Assembly: GCF_046480435.1 (NCBI RefSeq)
Contig: NZ_PKGC01000004.1
Reading direction: 5' to 3' (one strand)
DNA length: 64,000 bases
Origin: Limnospira platensis
GTDB lineage: Bacteria; Cyanobacteriota; Cyanobacteriia; Cyanobacteriales; Microcoleaceae
The notes below the pieces were generated by a model that was not told where the DNA came from, made no database searches, and saw only the letters and a program-made list of their open reading frames with translations. The position numbers were made by a program, and so were the translations under genes. Below, piece after piece: positions 1-9,168 of this stretch (positions are counted from its first letter, which is position 1; each line of letters opens with the position of its first letter).

Positions 1-211
1 GGCGCAATTGCTGGAGAAATTCCCCTGCATAATCTTCCTCAGATTGGGAATGTCCGAAGGGATTACCAGGGGCAACAAACACGCGAGAATTGGGTTCAGC
101 ATCGGCGGCTAACTGACAGATTACTGCTTTAAAATAAGGGGATAAGTTATCGACGGCTGCAGTGGCTTCTGTAGCGGTTAATCCCTCGGTGACGATGATA
201 TAATCAGCCAT
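1..211 (-). CDS. Hypothetical protein, 3' part outside window
   Basis: The first 70 codons of a minus-strand gene read MADYIIVTEG and continue open to the window edge. Its ATG overlaps the stop codon of the epimerase gene upstream in transcription order (TAATG), so the two are probably translationally coupled in one operon. The visible part has no catalytic motif I can name. A PGNPFGHSQSEEDY stretch near residue 50 might be a loop of a sugar-processing enzyme, but that is a guess. Function is unknown; the coding call rests on an unbroken frame and the tight stop-start overlap. Confidence 0.6.
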   Translation of the reverse strand, partial: MADYIIVTEGLTATEATAAVDNLSPYFKAVICQLAADAEPNSRVFVAPGNPFGHSQSEEDYAGEFLQQLR

Positions 212-1269
212 TAGTTATCAATTCCTCCGTAATTATCGAACACCCATTTAAGACTACGACGCATCCCTTCTTCTAGGGAAACTTTGGGAGAATAGCCTAA
301 TTCTCGTTGGGCTTTGGCAACTGAACAGGCGATGGTTTTATTCATTTCAGATAATACATGAATTTTTTGCTGATATAATCCTAAACTCTGCAAAGTGCCA
401 TCTACTAAGGTGGCGATATCTCCGGTAATTCCGGGTAATTTTAAACGTTTGTGGGCGCAAGTTTGGTTAAATTCGGATTCTAGGAGTTTCTCGACTGTAT
501 CGATAATTTCATTCATGGAATAGGGGCGATTATCGGCTATCCAGTAGGTTTGACCGTTGGCTTTTTCGGATTCGGCTGATAGCAAAAGTCCCTGACAGAG
601 ATTGTCGATATAAGCCATCGATCGCAAATTATTTCCATCTCCCACAATGGGACCTTTTCCATCCCGAATCATTTGGAAAAATAGGGTTTGTCGGGGGGGT
701 TGGTTGGGGCCGTAAAACCAGGGCGGACGGACAATAACGGTTTCTATTCTCCCTGATTGCTGCATGGACATAACGGCTAATTCCATCAGCATTTTGGATT
801 TGCCATAATTCATATAGGGATGGTAGGGGGATTTTTCATCGAATAGATGATCAGGGTGAGGATTGCAACCACAGGGAGAATTAGAAGAGACAATCACGGC
901 CCTTTTGACGCGATTGGTGACGGCGGAATTTAACAGGTTTTGGGTTCCGTTGACATTAATATGATAAAATTCGGAAACGCGCGGAGGGTGAATGATTCCG
1001 GCGGTATGAAATAGAATGGCATGGTTCGCATTTTCACAAAAGCGATCGCAGTCTTGGGGATTCCGTAAATCGCCGACAATCACTTCAATTTTATCGGAGA
1101 GGTTGGTGAGACTTTCGGGGTTTTGACCGGGTAAAATTAGACAGCGAATCATCAGATTATTTCTGGGTTGGGAAAAAGCCTCAATATCTGGGAGTCCTTT
1201 AACTAAGGCTTTAACTAAACTGAATCCTAACCAGCCTAAAGCGCCTGTAACTAAAACTAGATCACTCAT
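211..1269 (-). CDS. NAD(P)-dependent epimerase/dehydratase (extended SDR, 3-beta-HSD-like)
   Basis: A 352-residue extended short-chain dehydrogenase/reductase. Residues 6-16 carry the Rossmann glycine motif (VTGALGWLGFS). A YMNYGKSK segment near residue 153 supplies the catalytic Tyr-x-x-x-Lys pair, preceded by a VSSNSP serine segment. Length and order fit NAD-dependent nucleotide-sugar epimerases or 3-beta-hydroxysteroid-type dehydrogenases. The start lies inside the 3' end of the membrane protein gene (8-nt overlap), and its stop overlaps the next start. Operon partners are a GT-C-like membrane protein and an unknown protein, which suggests work on a glycan or lipid-linked sugar. The exact substrate cannot be read from the sequence. 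Confidence 0.85.
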   Translation of the reverse strand: MSDLVLVTGALGWLGFSLVKALVKGLPDIEAFSQPRNNLMIRCLILPGQNPESLTNLSDKIEVIVGDLRNPQDCDRFCENANHAILFHTAGIIHPPRVSEFYHINVNGTQNLLNSAVTNRVKRAVIVSSNSPCGCNPHPDHLFDEKSPYHPYMNYGKSKMLMELAVMSMQQSGRIETVIVRPPWFYGPNQPPRQTLFFQMIRDGKGPIVGDGNNLRSMAYIDNLCQGLLLSAESEKANGQTYWIADNRPYSMNEIIDTVEKLLESEFNQTCAHKRLKLPGITGDIATLVDGTLQSLGLYQQKIHVLSEMNKTIACSVAKAQRELGYSPKVSLEEGMRRSLKWVFDNYGGIDN

Positions 1270-3397
1270 GGTTTCCTCCTTGGTCTTCTGAGAGAATAAT
1301 TAACGTAATTTCTCGTTGTAGGGTGACAAACTCCCCCCTATCAGGATCATAAACCCAAGCGTGAATAGTGGTTTCTCCGGGGGGAATATCTGGGGCGGAA
1401 AGTTCAGCGATCCAAGCGGATTTTGAGTAGCGATCGCTGTTAAAATGTTGCACAATATCGGGGGTCTGTATGTTAATTTCTGTGTCGGCGAAGAAAAAGT
1501 CCTGGTCGTTATATGAAAAAAAGACGCGATCGGGTTGTTGGTCGCGATCGCCAAACGCCGCCCAACCGTCTACCATAAAGCGATCGCCGGGGTTTAAAGT
1601 TAAGGTGGCGAGGGGGGGATTAATATAGCCGTAAATGGTTTCAGGTTGGCGGTTAAAGCGGGGGTTAGGGATGCCATCAAGAATTACTTTAATTTGAGTT
1701 TCTCCAGCCAAAGGTAGTAATTCTGCCGATTCCCCTACCCTGATCCAGGCCTGAATTGATGTGTTTTGATACAGATTAAAAACGGCTGTTTCTATGGCAG
1801 CCCGCCACATATTTTGGTTGATTTCGGAGTAAGCAATGGCTGTGGTTTCTGAGGACTTGGAAAGTATCAAAAGCTGATTATTGTCATCAACTAGCTGGGG
1901 ATTAAGTTGTAACTCTCCGGTTAATAGAATCCAGCCATTTTGATGGTTTTGGGAAAACACACCTGGGGAATTATCCCAGACGATCGCACCATAATTTTCG
2001 GAACTCTTGATAAATTGTAGGTTAGGACTATCGATAAATCCTAAATCATTTAAGACCATCGCTGTTTGTTTAAAGCGATCGCGAGAGGGGATAATTTTAA
2101 ACCATTGCCAGCAGTTAGGAGAGCGATCGTCCCAAACTTGGATCACGTTTAAGCAGCTTGTGATATGGTTAGAAACTCGTCGATAGAATTGACCTTCTTT
2201 AATGGCGTATACCGAATTAATTGCGGTTAGAAAAATTATCAATATGGCTACACCAGTTAATCCCCGTTTCCATGGGATAACGGGAAGTTCTCGATTAGGG
2301 AAATATAAGCCAATTTGTAACACTGCTACCCACAAAAATAGGGAATTGCTGGTATATCTGGAACCTAAAGCAAAATCTAAGCCTAAATCGGTAAATGCGG
2401 CTTCAGCCCTGCCAAAAGTGGTAATGGCGGCAAATAGTAAGGCGAACAATGCTAAACTAATCCAGGGGGCGACGGTTTGTAAAAATTGGAACCCGTTTTT
2501 TTGATATCCCCAGGCGATCGCACCCCCAAAGCTGAATAATACCAAAACCCCCAAAATATTGGCTATTGGCACGGAATAGAAACCGAGAGGGGCTCCCAAT
2601 AGTATCAAGAAAAAACGCGCCCAAAATACGGAATGATTGAGCAGATACAAAAGGTTAAAATTGCTGGGATTATCCCGATTATATCCCATCACATAAACGG
2701 CGGTAGTAATTCCAAATAATCCTAGCCATATCAGGCTATTTTTTAATCCTGATTTGATGGTGGTATTAGTTAAAAAAACTGTGGGTAAAATCGCCAACCA
2801 TCCTATAATACCTTGGGCTAATGTGAAGCTGGCAATCATCATGGGTAGAGTCGCCCAAATTAGGCTTTTTTGGTGCTGGGGCTGTTGTGAATTGAGAACC
2901 CAGAGAGAAATTGTCACACACAGATTAACTAGAAATATCCCCAATTGCAATCCCCACAGCCAATTTTGATACTGCACGAGGGAAAACAGAATCAGCCAGG
3001 ATAGACCATTAATAATGTGGAATCTTTGGGAGTGCGAAATATCTGGATAGCATTGGCGAGAAATTTTGACAATAAAAATTCCGTTGAGGATAGCAAATAA
3101 CACCCCAATCAAGATTTCATAAATCTTCTCCCAACCGGAAATAAATGCCAAGGGGACGACAATTAATCTCAGGAAAAAGTAGCGATGATCATTGTAGATT
3201 TCGGCAAAATCACTTAACCCAGCTTTTCCCTGGGCTATTTTCTCAAAGATGGCGGCGATCGCCCATTCATCCCAGAGGGGAACTCTCACGCCGTAGATAA
3301 TCACAAAAGCAATTAAAATTAAAACCGGAATCAGGTAGAGTGCTGTGGTTGATCTAATTGTTATTTTCCGGGGAATTGACAACATTATTGATGGCAT
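1262..3397 (-). CDS. Polytopic membrane protein, GT-C glycosyltransferase-like, with C-terminal extracytoplasmic domain
   Basis: A 711-residue protein. The first ~400 residues are mostly hydrophobic segments consistent with about ten or more transmembrane helices. A first-loop WDEW motif (residues ~42-45) and a nearby NDHR are reminiscent of the acidic first-loop signature of GT-C enzymes that use polyprenyl-phosphate sugars. Residues ~450-711 are soluble and beta-rich, ending in segments like IHAWVYDPDRGEF, and probably face the periplasm. It overlaps the epimerase gene by 8 nt, pointing to one operon. I call it glycosyltransferase-like from topology and the WDEW loop only; no acceptor or donor can be named. 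Confidence 0.6.
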   Translation of the reverse strand: MPSIMLSIPRKITIRSTTALYLIPVLILIAFVIIYGVRVPLWDEWAIAAIFEKIAQGKAGLSDFAEIYNDHRYFFLRLIVVPLAFISGWEKIYEILIGVLFAILNGIFIVKISRQCYPDISHSQRFHIINGLSWLILFSLVQYQNWLWGLQLGIFLVNLCVTISLWVLNSQQPQHQKSLIWATLPMMIASFTLAQGIIGWLAILPTVFLTNTTIKSGLKNSLIWLGLFGITTAVYVMGYNRDNPSNFNLLYLLNHSVFWARFFLILLGAPLGFYSVPIANILGVLVLFSFGGAIAWGYQKNGFQFLQTVAPWISLALFALLFAAITTFGRAEAAFTDLGLDFALGSRYTSNSLFLWVAVLQIGLYFPNRELPVIPWKRGLTGVAILIIFLTAINSVYAIKEGQFYRRVSNHITSCLNVIQVWDDRSPNCWQWFKIIPSRDRFKQTAMVLNDLGFIDSPNLQFIKSSENYGAIVWDNSPGVFSQNHQNGWILLTGELQLNPQLVDDNNQLLILSKSSETTAIAYSEINQNMWRAAIETAVFNLYQNTSIQAWIRVGESAELLPLAGETQIKVILDGIPNPRFNRQPETIYGYINPPLATLTLNPGDRFMVDGWAAFGDRDQQPDRVFFSYNDQDFFFADTEINIQTPDIVQHFNSDRYSKSAWIAELSAPDIPPGETTIHAWVYDPDRGEFVTLQREITLIILSEDQGGNHE

Positions 3398-3436
3398 AAA
3401 TCAGAACATTTTTGGCAGTTGGCAATTGTTGACCGG

Positions 3437-4855
3437 CTAAAGTTGGTCTAAAAATTTTAACGCATTCCGTCGAGCGATCGCCATAATCGACCCTTGAGGA
3501 TTCACGCCAGGGGCGGTACATAACAGACTTCCATCAGCAATATAAAGATTGTCAAAGCCATGAATTTTGCCAAAGGAATCGACCGCACAAAGGCGGCGAT
3601 TTTCCCCCATAGGACAGGAAGAAAACAGATGAACCGTCATCAAATTGGTACTCGCCGCCGGGAGAATTTCGGGGATGCGATCGCCATCGTCTCCCTTCAA
3701 CCGCCCAAACCCCGACAAACTGGGATAAACGGCGATCGCCCCCGCCTCAAATAGCAGTTGAGACAACTTCCGCAAGCCGTCACCCAAATCCCGCAAATCC
3801 TCACCCGTGAGGCGATAGCGCACCAAAGGATCGCGAAAACCGGGGAGAGTACGCACCGACCCCCGACCGGAGGCGGTAATCATGGCATAATAAATCGCCA
3901 TATTTTCCCAGTGGCGGTGTACCTCCCCCATATACTCAGGATGATCCACCATTCCCACCGACAGGTAAGGGGGGGAACTAATCGAACAGCCAAAACTGAA
4001 CCGGGGGGCGAACTCCTTAACCTGATGGACGGGAACCCCCATATCAAGGGCGTTAACAGGTTCGGAAAATTGGGCGATCGCCTTAACCGTCGGATGCAGT
4101 TGTAGAGAATTACCAATATTTTCAGTAATCCCACTGCGCCGCAACAAAGCCGGGGTTTGGATAGCCCCGCCACAGATAAACACCGTTTCCGCCTCAATTT
4201 CGCCCGTATTAGCCCACAGAGTCCACTTTTGACCCCGGCGACCAATTCGGTTAATTCGCGTCTCTGAGCGCAACCTACACCCCGCCCGTAACGCGCGAGG
4301 AATAAAGGTTTTAGTCATTGACTGGCGCTTTCCCTTGGGTGGCAAATTCGGGTCATCCTGGGTTTCATAGCGAAACCAGCGCGGCACTTCTAGGGACTCC
4401 CAGCCTAACTTGATAGCCCCTTGGTGGAGTTTCAGAGAGGCGGCGGGGGGTTTTCCCGGTAGGGGACAGACAGTAACAGCCTCTTCGCAGGCTTGAAAAT
4501 GGGGTAATAGGTCAGCATCCCCTAAACCTTCCACCTGAAACTCAGTCCGCCACCTCTCCAATACCTGCGGCGGGGTTCGATGGTACAGCCCGCTGTTGAT
4601 TTCGCTACCTCCCCCCACACAGCGACCTTCGACATATTGCACTTTGGGGGTTCCTAGGGCTGCTGTTAACCCGCCATGGCGATATTTCTGCACCATTTCT
4701 TCCTGGGAAAAGGGCGCACAGGACTCTAGGGGAAGAAAAGCCCCTTCTTCGATAAGTAGCACATCCCGTCCGGCTTCGGCTAATAAACAGGCGGTAATTG
4801 CACCTCCAGGACCGGAACCAATGACGGCAATTTCACAGGACTGGGGTTCAAACAT
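3437..4855 (-). CDS. GMC family oxidoreductase (FAD-dependent)
   Basis: A 472-residue flavoprotein. The N-terminus has the FAD-binding dinucleotide fold (AVIGSGPGGA, residues 10-19) followed by an acidic strand end (LLIEEG). A second GMC block with VGGGSEINSG lies near residue 79. The C-terminus keeps the family's closing region, with a candidate active-site His in TVHLFSSCPMG and an Asn in PGVNPQGS. It is slightly shorter than typical 500-560-residue GMC enzymes such as choline or glucose dehydrogenases. It overlaps a 122-residue small gene by 8 nt, an arrangement seen where a small subunit accompanies a GMC dehydrogenase. Substrate unknown. Confidence 0.85.
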   Translation of the reverse strand: MFEPQSCEIAVIGSGPGGAITACLLAEAGRDVLLIEEGAFLPLESCAPFSQEEMVQKYRHGGLTAALGTPKVQYVEGRCVGGGSEINSGLYHRTPPQVLERWRTEFQVEGLGDADLLPHFQACEEAVTVCPLPGKPPAASLKLHQGAIKLGWESLEVPRWFRYETQDDPNLPPKGKRQSMTKTFIPRALRAGCRLRSETRINRIGRRGQKWTLWANTGEIEAETVFICGGAIQTPALLRRSGITENIGNSLQLHPTVKAIAQFSEPVNALDMGVPVHQVKEFAPRFSFGCSISSPPYLSVGMVDHPEYMGEVHRHWENMAIYYAMITASGRGSVRTLPGFRDPLVRYRLTGEDLRDLGDGLRKLSQLLFEAGAIAVYPSLSGFGRLKGDDGDRIPEILPAASTNLMTVHLFSSCPMGENRRLCAVDSFGKIHGFDNLYIADGSLLCTAPGVNPQGSIMAIARRNALKFLDQL

Positions 4856-5216
4856 GGCGATCGCATTGATTGGAATTAACCAAAGATTGCCAACACAGTA
4901 CCACTAAACTCTCATAAAAGCGCATCAAATCCCGACAGGGACTAAAAGGGGAATTTTTCCAGGCTTCGATTTGTTGGCGACGAAGCTGGTGGGGTTGACG
5001 ATGAAAGGGTGAGGCGTTTAGCCATCCCCAGCAGTCGAAAATAACGGTTAATAGCCAGATGGGAAATTGCAGATAATCCGGCATTCGGCGATGTTGTTCG
5101 AGGACAAATCGCACGACATCATTATGATAAAATTCGCGGGTTTCCTCCGTGGGGGTGCGATCGTAAATAATTGAGTAACAGAGGGCGGAGGCGGTACTAT
5201 TAAATAGTTTCGTCAT
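4848..5216 (-). CDS. Small conserved protein, probable partner of the GMC oxidoreductase
   Basis: A 122-residue protein beginning MTKLFNSTAS. I place the start at the ATG at 5216; the frame extends three codons further to a TTG that is less likely. It is rich in aromatic residues and Arg/His (REFYHNDVVRFV, LPVIW-like hydrophobic centre, HRQPHQLRRQQIEAW) and has one hydrophobic stretch (IWLLTVIFDCWGWL, residues ~57-70). It has no signature I recognise. The 8-nt overlap with the following GMC gene argues for coupled translation and a shared complex, by analogy with small subunits of gluconate-type dehydrogenases. Sequence homology to those was not established. Confidence 0.6.
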   Translation of the reverse strand: MTKLFNSTASALCYSIIYDRTPTEETREFYHNDVVRFVLEQHRRMPDYLQFPIWLLTVIFDCWGWLNASPFHRQPHQLRRQQIEAWKNSPFSPCRDLMRFYESLVVLCWQSLVNSNQCDRHV

Positions 5217-5398
5217 GGCTATCAATTCGATTCACTCCTGCTTAAAACTTAATTGGCGATCGCCACGAAACTCAACAACTATGTTTCCTTACCGATATTT
5301 AGCACAGAAACCCCGTTTATAGGGTTTGACGGTGGGGGAGTTTCCCTGAGCGCGAGCCTACTACTACTTTAGATCTGATAACATATAGTCTAGTCGTG

Positions 5399-5432
5399 TC
5401 GCGACGGGTGGAATTGGTAGAGGCGATAATTT
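5399..5432 (+). other. tRNA-Leu-like 5' half in the mnmA leader
   Basis: The stretch GCGACG followed by GGTGGAATTGGTAGA (5407-5421) and then GGCGATAATTT matches the 5' half of cyanobacterial tRNA-Leu genes: acceptor strand, D-arm with GG in the D-loop, and the beginning of the anticodon stem. No T-arm or 3' acceptor strand follows; the mnmA ATG starts at 5435. The Shine-Dalgarno-like GAGG at 5420-5423 lies inside the D-arm copy. I read it as a truncated tRNA gene or a tRNA mimic, not a functional tRNA. Confidence 0.5.
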
Positions 5433-5434
5433 AA

Positions 5435-6514
5435 ATGCAAAAAATTGTTGTTGGTCTTTCAGGAGGGGTTGATAGTTCCGCAGCCGCGGCTATTCTGCAT
5501 CACCAAGGATATGAGGTGGTGGGGTTAACCCTATGGTTAATGCGGGGTAAGGGTCAATGCTGTTCCGAGGGTATGGTGGATGCAGCCCATATCTGCGAAC
5601 AGCTTGGCATTCCCCATTATATTGTCGATAGCCGCGATCTGTTCCAAACCCATATTATTGATTATTTGGTCGAAGGATATGGGGCGGGGATTACTCCTTT
5701 ACCCTGTTCCCAGTGTAATCGTGCCGTTAAGTTTGGCCCGATGCTGGGTTATGCTTCTACGGAGTTAAATATTAACCGCATCGCTACTGGTCACTATGCT
5801 AGGGTTTCCTATAATTCACAATGCGATCGCCATCAGTTAAAACGCGCCGTCGATCGCACTAAGGATCAGTCTTATTTTCTCTATGATTTAACTCAGGATA
5901 TACTAGGCGCTGTGGTTTTTCCCCTCGGAGAAGTCCCGAAATCCGAAACTAGACGCATCGCCGCTCAGTATAACCTCAAAACTGCTGATAAACCCGAAAG
6001 CCAAGACCTCTGTTTGGTCGAGGCTAATGGTTCTATGCGCGCCTTTTTGGATAAATATATTACTGGGAAAAAAGGCGAAATTGTCGATCCTGAAGGTCGG
6101 GTTTTAGGAGAACATGATGGCATCCACCACTATACTATCGGTCAACGCCGAGGTTTGGGAATTTCTGCACCTGAGCCATTATATGTCCTGAGTATTGACC
6201 CCGGACGAAATCGGGTAGTAGTTGGCGATCGCGATCGTATGACTCAAACCGAATGCACCATTAGGCGCGTTAATTGGGTATCTATTGCGCCGCCCTCTGA
6301 ACCTATCCGCGCCGAGGTACAAATTCGTTATCGCAGTAAGCCATTACCCGTAACCGTGGTTCCTTTATCTTCCGAACCAGACCCCCAAATTGGCACCAGA
6401 GTCCGACTGATTTTTGATGAGCCTATTTTCGGAATTACCCCTGGTCAGGCGGCTGTATGGTACTCCGAAGATTTGCTCCTAGGTGGCGGCGTGATTGAAC
6501 GTCAGACCACTTAA
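5435..6514 (+). CDS. mnmA: tRNA-specific 2-thiouridylase MnmA
   Basis: A 359-residue enzyme that thiolates U34 of tRNA-Lys, -Glu and -Gln at the wobble position. The N-terminal PP-loop (VGLSGGVDSSAAA, residues 6-18) binds ATP. Two catalytic cysteines are visible, in PLPCSQCNRAVKF (~residue 92) and in ESQDLCLVE (~residue 192). The DRTKDQSYFLY and HYTIGQRRGLG segments are typical of the family. Length is normal. The leader contains a tRNA-Leu-like half that also supplies the likely ribosome-binding GAGG at 5420-5423, 11 nt before ATG. The next gene on the same strand is parA; no functional link is evident. Confidence 0.95.
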   Translation: MQKIVVGLSGGVDSSAAAAILHHQGYEVVGLTLWLMRGKGQCCSEGMVDAAHICEQLGIPHYIVDSRDLFQTHIIDYLVEGYGAGITPLPCSQCNRAVKFGPMLGYASTELNINRIATGHYARVSYNSQCDRHQLKRAVDRTKDQSYFLYDLTQDILGAVVFPLGEVPKSETRRIAAQYNLKTADKPESQDLCLVEANGSMRAFLDKYITGKKGEIVDPEGRVLGEHDGIHHYTIGQRRGLGISAPEPLYVLSIDPGRNRVVVGDRDRMTQTECTIRRVNWVSIAPPSEPIRAEVQIRYRSKPLPVTVVPLSSEPDPQIGTRVRLIFDEPIFGITPGQAAVWYSEDLLLGGGVIERQTT

Positions 6515-6647
6515 CCCATAACCCCAAAATAGAGGCTTGTTCTCCCTATCTTGGGGCTTTCTGGTACGGGGAGGCGATCGCATCTTGTTCGCTACCAAAC
6601 CACCTTTCGTGTTATGTTTTCTAAGCAAGTTATCCGATTCAGATAGA

Positions 6648-7289
6648 ATGCCGACAATTTTAGCGATCGCCAATGGGAAAGGTGGAGTTGGTAAAACCAC
6701 AACCGCCGTCAATCTCGCTGCTATACTTTCGAGCAACTTCTCCACCCTCCTAGTAGATACAGACCCCCAGGGTTCCGCTATGTGGTGGGTTGAACAGGGA
6801 GAAATGCCCTTTGATGTCTCAGAAGAAACCAATCCTAGTCTCCTGAAACAGCTAAGGAAAGTTCAACAAGTCCAAATGATTGTCGTTGATACCCCCCCAG
6901 CCTTGAAATCCGAATCCCTAGCCGCCGTAGTCCAGGTAGCTGATTATCTAATTTTACCCAGCCAAGCCGCACCCATGGATTTAGTAGCCTTAATGGCTAC
7001 TGTACGCGATCGTGTCGCCCCCATCAACATTGATTATAAAGTCCTGCTCACCAAAGTTGACCCCCGCAGTATTGGAGATGCTTTTGAGGCTCAAAAGTCC
7101 TTGCGGGAATCAGGTATTCCAGTTTTCCAGAATTTTATTCGCTCCTACAAAGCCCATGAACGCTGTCCCCTAGAAGGCGTTTCCATTATTCGGTCTCGCA
7201 GCAAAAATGCCAGAGAAGCAGCATCAGACTATCGCCGCGTCGTAGCCGAACTCCTGAGAAGCCTAACATCAAACCCCAATACAGACTGA
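6648..7289 (+). CDS. ParA family ATPase (orphan)
   Basis: A 213-residue MinD/ParA-type P-loop ATPase. I start it at the ATG at 6648 (MPTILAIANGKGGVGKTT), because the upstream 37 codons open with TTG and do not look like protein. The deviant Walker A motif with the signature lysine is at residues 10-18. Switch I is DTDPQGSA (~40) and Walker B is IVVDTPPA (~82). No ParB gene or centromere-like repeat is adjacent, so it is probably an orphan ParA involved in positioning some cargo rather than plasmid partition. It converges with pntB across a 61-nt spacer that holds a hairpin. Confidence 0.85.
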   Translation: MPTILAIANGKGGVGKTTTAVNLAAILSSNFSTLLVDTDPQGSAMWWVEQGEMPFDVSEETNPSLLKQLRKVQQVQMIVVDTPPALKSESLAAVVQVADYLILPSQAAPMDLVALMATVRDRVAPINIDYKVLLTKVDPRSIGDAFEAQKSLRESGIPVFQNFIRSYKAHERCPLEGVSIIRSRSKNAREAASDYRRVVAELLRSLTSNPNTD

Positions 7290-7325
7290 CATCCCCCGCC
7301 GTCCATGGGACTCGAAGGATGTCAG
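7286..7325. terminator. Hairpin between convergent parA and pntB
   Basis: A perfect 9-bp inverted repeat, CTGACATCC (7286-7294) and GGATGTCAG (7317-7325), separated by 22 nt, spans the parA stop codon. It lies between convergent genes and could end transcription both ways, although no T-tract follows. The GACATCC/GGATGTC arms also resemble subterminal palindromes of IS200/IS605 ends, so a mobile-element scar is an alternative. Confidence 0.4.
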
Positions 7326-7350
7326 TAGAACCGGAAATTATTGGAAAAGC

Positions 7351-8760
7351 CTAGAGTTGTTTAACCTCAGAAGCCAACTTAGCAACCATATCCTTAGCGC
7401 TGCCAAATAGCATCATAGTTTTGTCCTTGTAGAACAAATCATTATCAACCCCAGCAAAACCCGTACTCATACCACGCTTAATCACAATAGTATGCTTGGC
7501 TTTATCTACATCCAGAATCGGCATTCCGTAGATCGGGCTATTTTTATCTTCCCGCGCCGCCGGGTTAACCACATCATTAGCCCCAATCACCAGAGCCACA
7601 TCAGTCTGTTCAAATTGGGGGTTGATGTCATCCATATCATACAACTGCGGATAGGGAACATTCGCCTCGGCTAACAGAACGTTCATGTGTCCCGGCATCC
7701 GTCCCGCCACCGGGTGAATTGCATATTTCACATCCACCCCCAAGGATTCTAGCATATCCACCAGTTCCTTAACCGAGTGCTGTGCTTGAGCTACAGCCAT
7801 GCCATAACCCGGAACAATCACCACAGAACGAGCATACCCCAACATCATCGCCCCTTCTTCCGGGTCGATATTGCGAACACTCTGATTGGTTGCACCACCA
7901 GAAGCGCTAGGCGCTGCCGCTGTACCTTCACCTGTACCAAACCCAGCAAATAGGACGTTGGTAATCGAGCGGTTCATCGCCTTACACATGATCACCGTAA
8001 GGATAATACCAGAAGCACCCACCAAAGCCCCAGCAATGATCAGCAGGTTATTCATCACCACAAAACCCGCCGCACTAGCAGCTAACCCTGAGAATGAGTT
8101 TAACAGGGAAATCACCACCGGCATATCTCCGCCACCGATAGGGATAACAAAAAGCACTCCCAGCACCAGAGAAATGCCCACTAAAGCCAGGAAAACCGGG
8201 ACGTTGAAGGGTTGTACACAGATATAAACACTTGCCCCAACAAAGCTAATTAACAGGGCTAGGTTAAAGGGTTGTTGCAAGGGAAACAGAATCGGAGAGC
8301 CACTCATAATCCCTTGCAGTTTGGCGAAAGCGATGAGGGAGCCGGTGAAGGTGACACCGCCAATTAGAACCCCTAACACCGCTGTAACAGTAGTTGGTAG
8401 GGGGGGAGCATCAGAGGTAGCTAAATAGCGCCAGAACTCGCCTACAGCCACCATAGAAGAAGCGGCACCACCGAGACCGTTAAACAAACCGACCATCTGA
8501 GGCATATCAGTCATTTCGACTTTATAGGCGGCGATGCCACCAATAGCCGAACCTATGGCGATCGCTATCAGAATTGTGCCGTAGTTGAGAACCTGCTGAT
8601 TAAGAAGCGTAGCCACGATCGCAATTAACATCCCAATAGATGCCAATATATTCCCATTGCGAGCCGTCGCCGGAGACCCCAACTTTTTCAGACCAAAGAA
8701 AAACAGGGTTACCGCCACCAAATAACTTAACTCAATGCCTGTTGGTAGAAAGTCGATCAT
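7351..8760 (-). CDS. pntB: NAD(P) transhydrogenase subunit beta (PntB)
   Basis: A 469-residue subunit of the proton-translocating transhydrogenase, which couples hydride transfer from NADH to NADP+ with proton movement. Residues ~1-270 hold the membrane domain with about nine hydrophobic helices. The soluble NADP(H)-binding domain III follows, with GYGMAVAQAQ, HPVAGRMPGHMNVLLAEA and VALVIGANDVVNPAA. Its ATG overlaps the end of pntA2 by 4 nt. It is the last gene of a pntA1-pntA2-pntB operon, whose split alpha subunit is usual in cyanobacteria. Located in the thylakoid or cytoplasmic membrane. Confidence 0.95.
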   Translation of the reverse strand: MIDFLPTGIELSYLVAVTLFFFGLKKLGSPATARNGNILASIGMLIAIVATLLNQQVLNYGTILIAIAIGSAIGGIAAYKVEMTDMPQMVGLFNGLGGAASSMVAVGEFWRYLATSDAPPLPTTVTAVLGVLIGGVTFTGSLIAFAKLQGIMSGSPILFPLQQPFNLALLISFVGASVYICVQPFNVPVFLALVGISLVLGVLFVIPIGGGDMPVVISLLNSFSGLAASAAGFVVMNNLLIIAGALVGASGIILTVIMCKAMNRSITNVLFAGFGTGEGTAAAPSASGGATNQSVRNIDPEEGAMMLGYARSVVIVPGYGMAVAQAQHSVKELVDMLESLGVDVKYAIHPVAGRMPGHMNVLLAEANVPYPQLYDMDDINPQFEQTDVALVIGANDVVNPAAREDKNSPIYGMPILDVDKAKHTIVIKRGMSTGFAGVDNDLFYKDKTMMLFGSAKDMVAKLASEVKQL

Positions 8761-9053
8761 GCTTTAACCTCCTTTTTCTTGAACATTTGCAGCATCCGGT
8801 CAGTAACCAAAAAGCCACCCACAACATTAATGGTAGCCAGTACCACAGCCACAATACCCAGAATCACCGTGATGTTCCAATCCTGTTCTCCGGCAATAAT
8901 AATCGCCCCTAAAACCGCAATTCCTGAGATGGCATTAGCCCCAGACATTAGGGGCGTGTGTAGGGTTGGTGGTACTTTCGTAATCACCTCAAACCCGGCA
9001 AAAGATGCCAGGACAAAAACAAATAAAGCCGAAATCAGAGTTTCTGTTGTCAT
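8757..9053 (-). CDS. pntA2: NAD(P) transhydrogenase subunit alpha part 2 (membrane)
   Basis: A 98-residue membrane segment of the alpha chain with three hydrophobic helices (LISALFVFVLASFAGF, AISGIAVLGAIIIAG, ITVILGIVAVVLATINVVGGF). The conserved LHTPLMSGANAISG loop follows the first helix. In enterobacteria this is fused to the nucleotide domain; here it is a separate gene, as in other cyanobacteria and Rhodospirillum. It overlaps pntB by 4 nt (ATGA) and lies 115 nt downstream of pntA1. Confidence 0.93.
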   Translation of the reverse strand: MTTETLISALFVFVLASFAGFEVITKVPPTLHTPLMSGANAISGIAVLGAIIIAGEQDWNITVILGIVAVVLATINVVGGFLVTDRMLQMFKKKEVKA

Positions 9054-9168
9054 TCAATATCTCCAGTAGCTTGGAAAGCGTCTAGCTGTTCGTCACTGTT
9101 ACCCAGTGACCCGGCCGCCCACCGCAGTTTCCCCCTCACAAAGAGGCTAGAGATGCCTGTGGTGTTTA

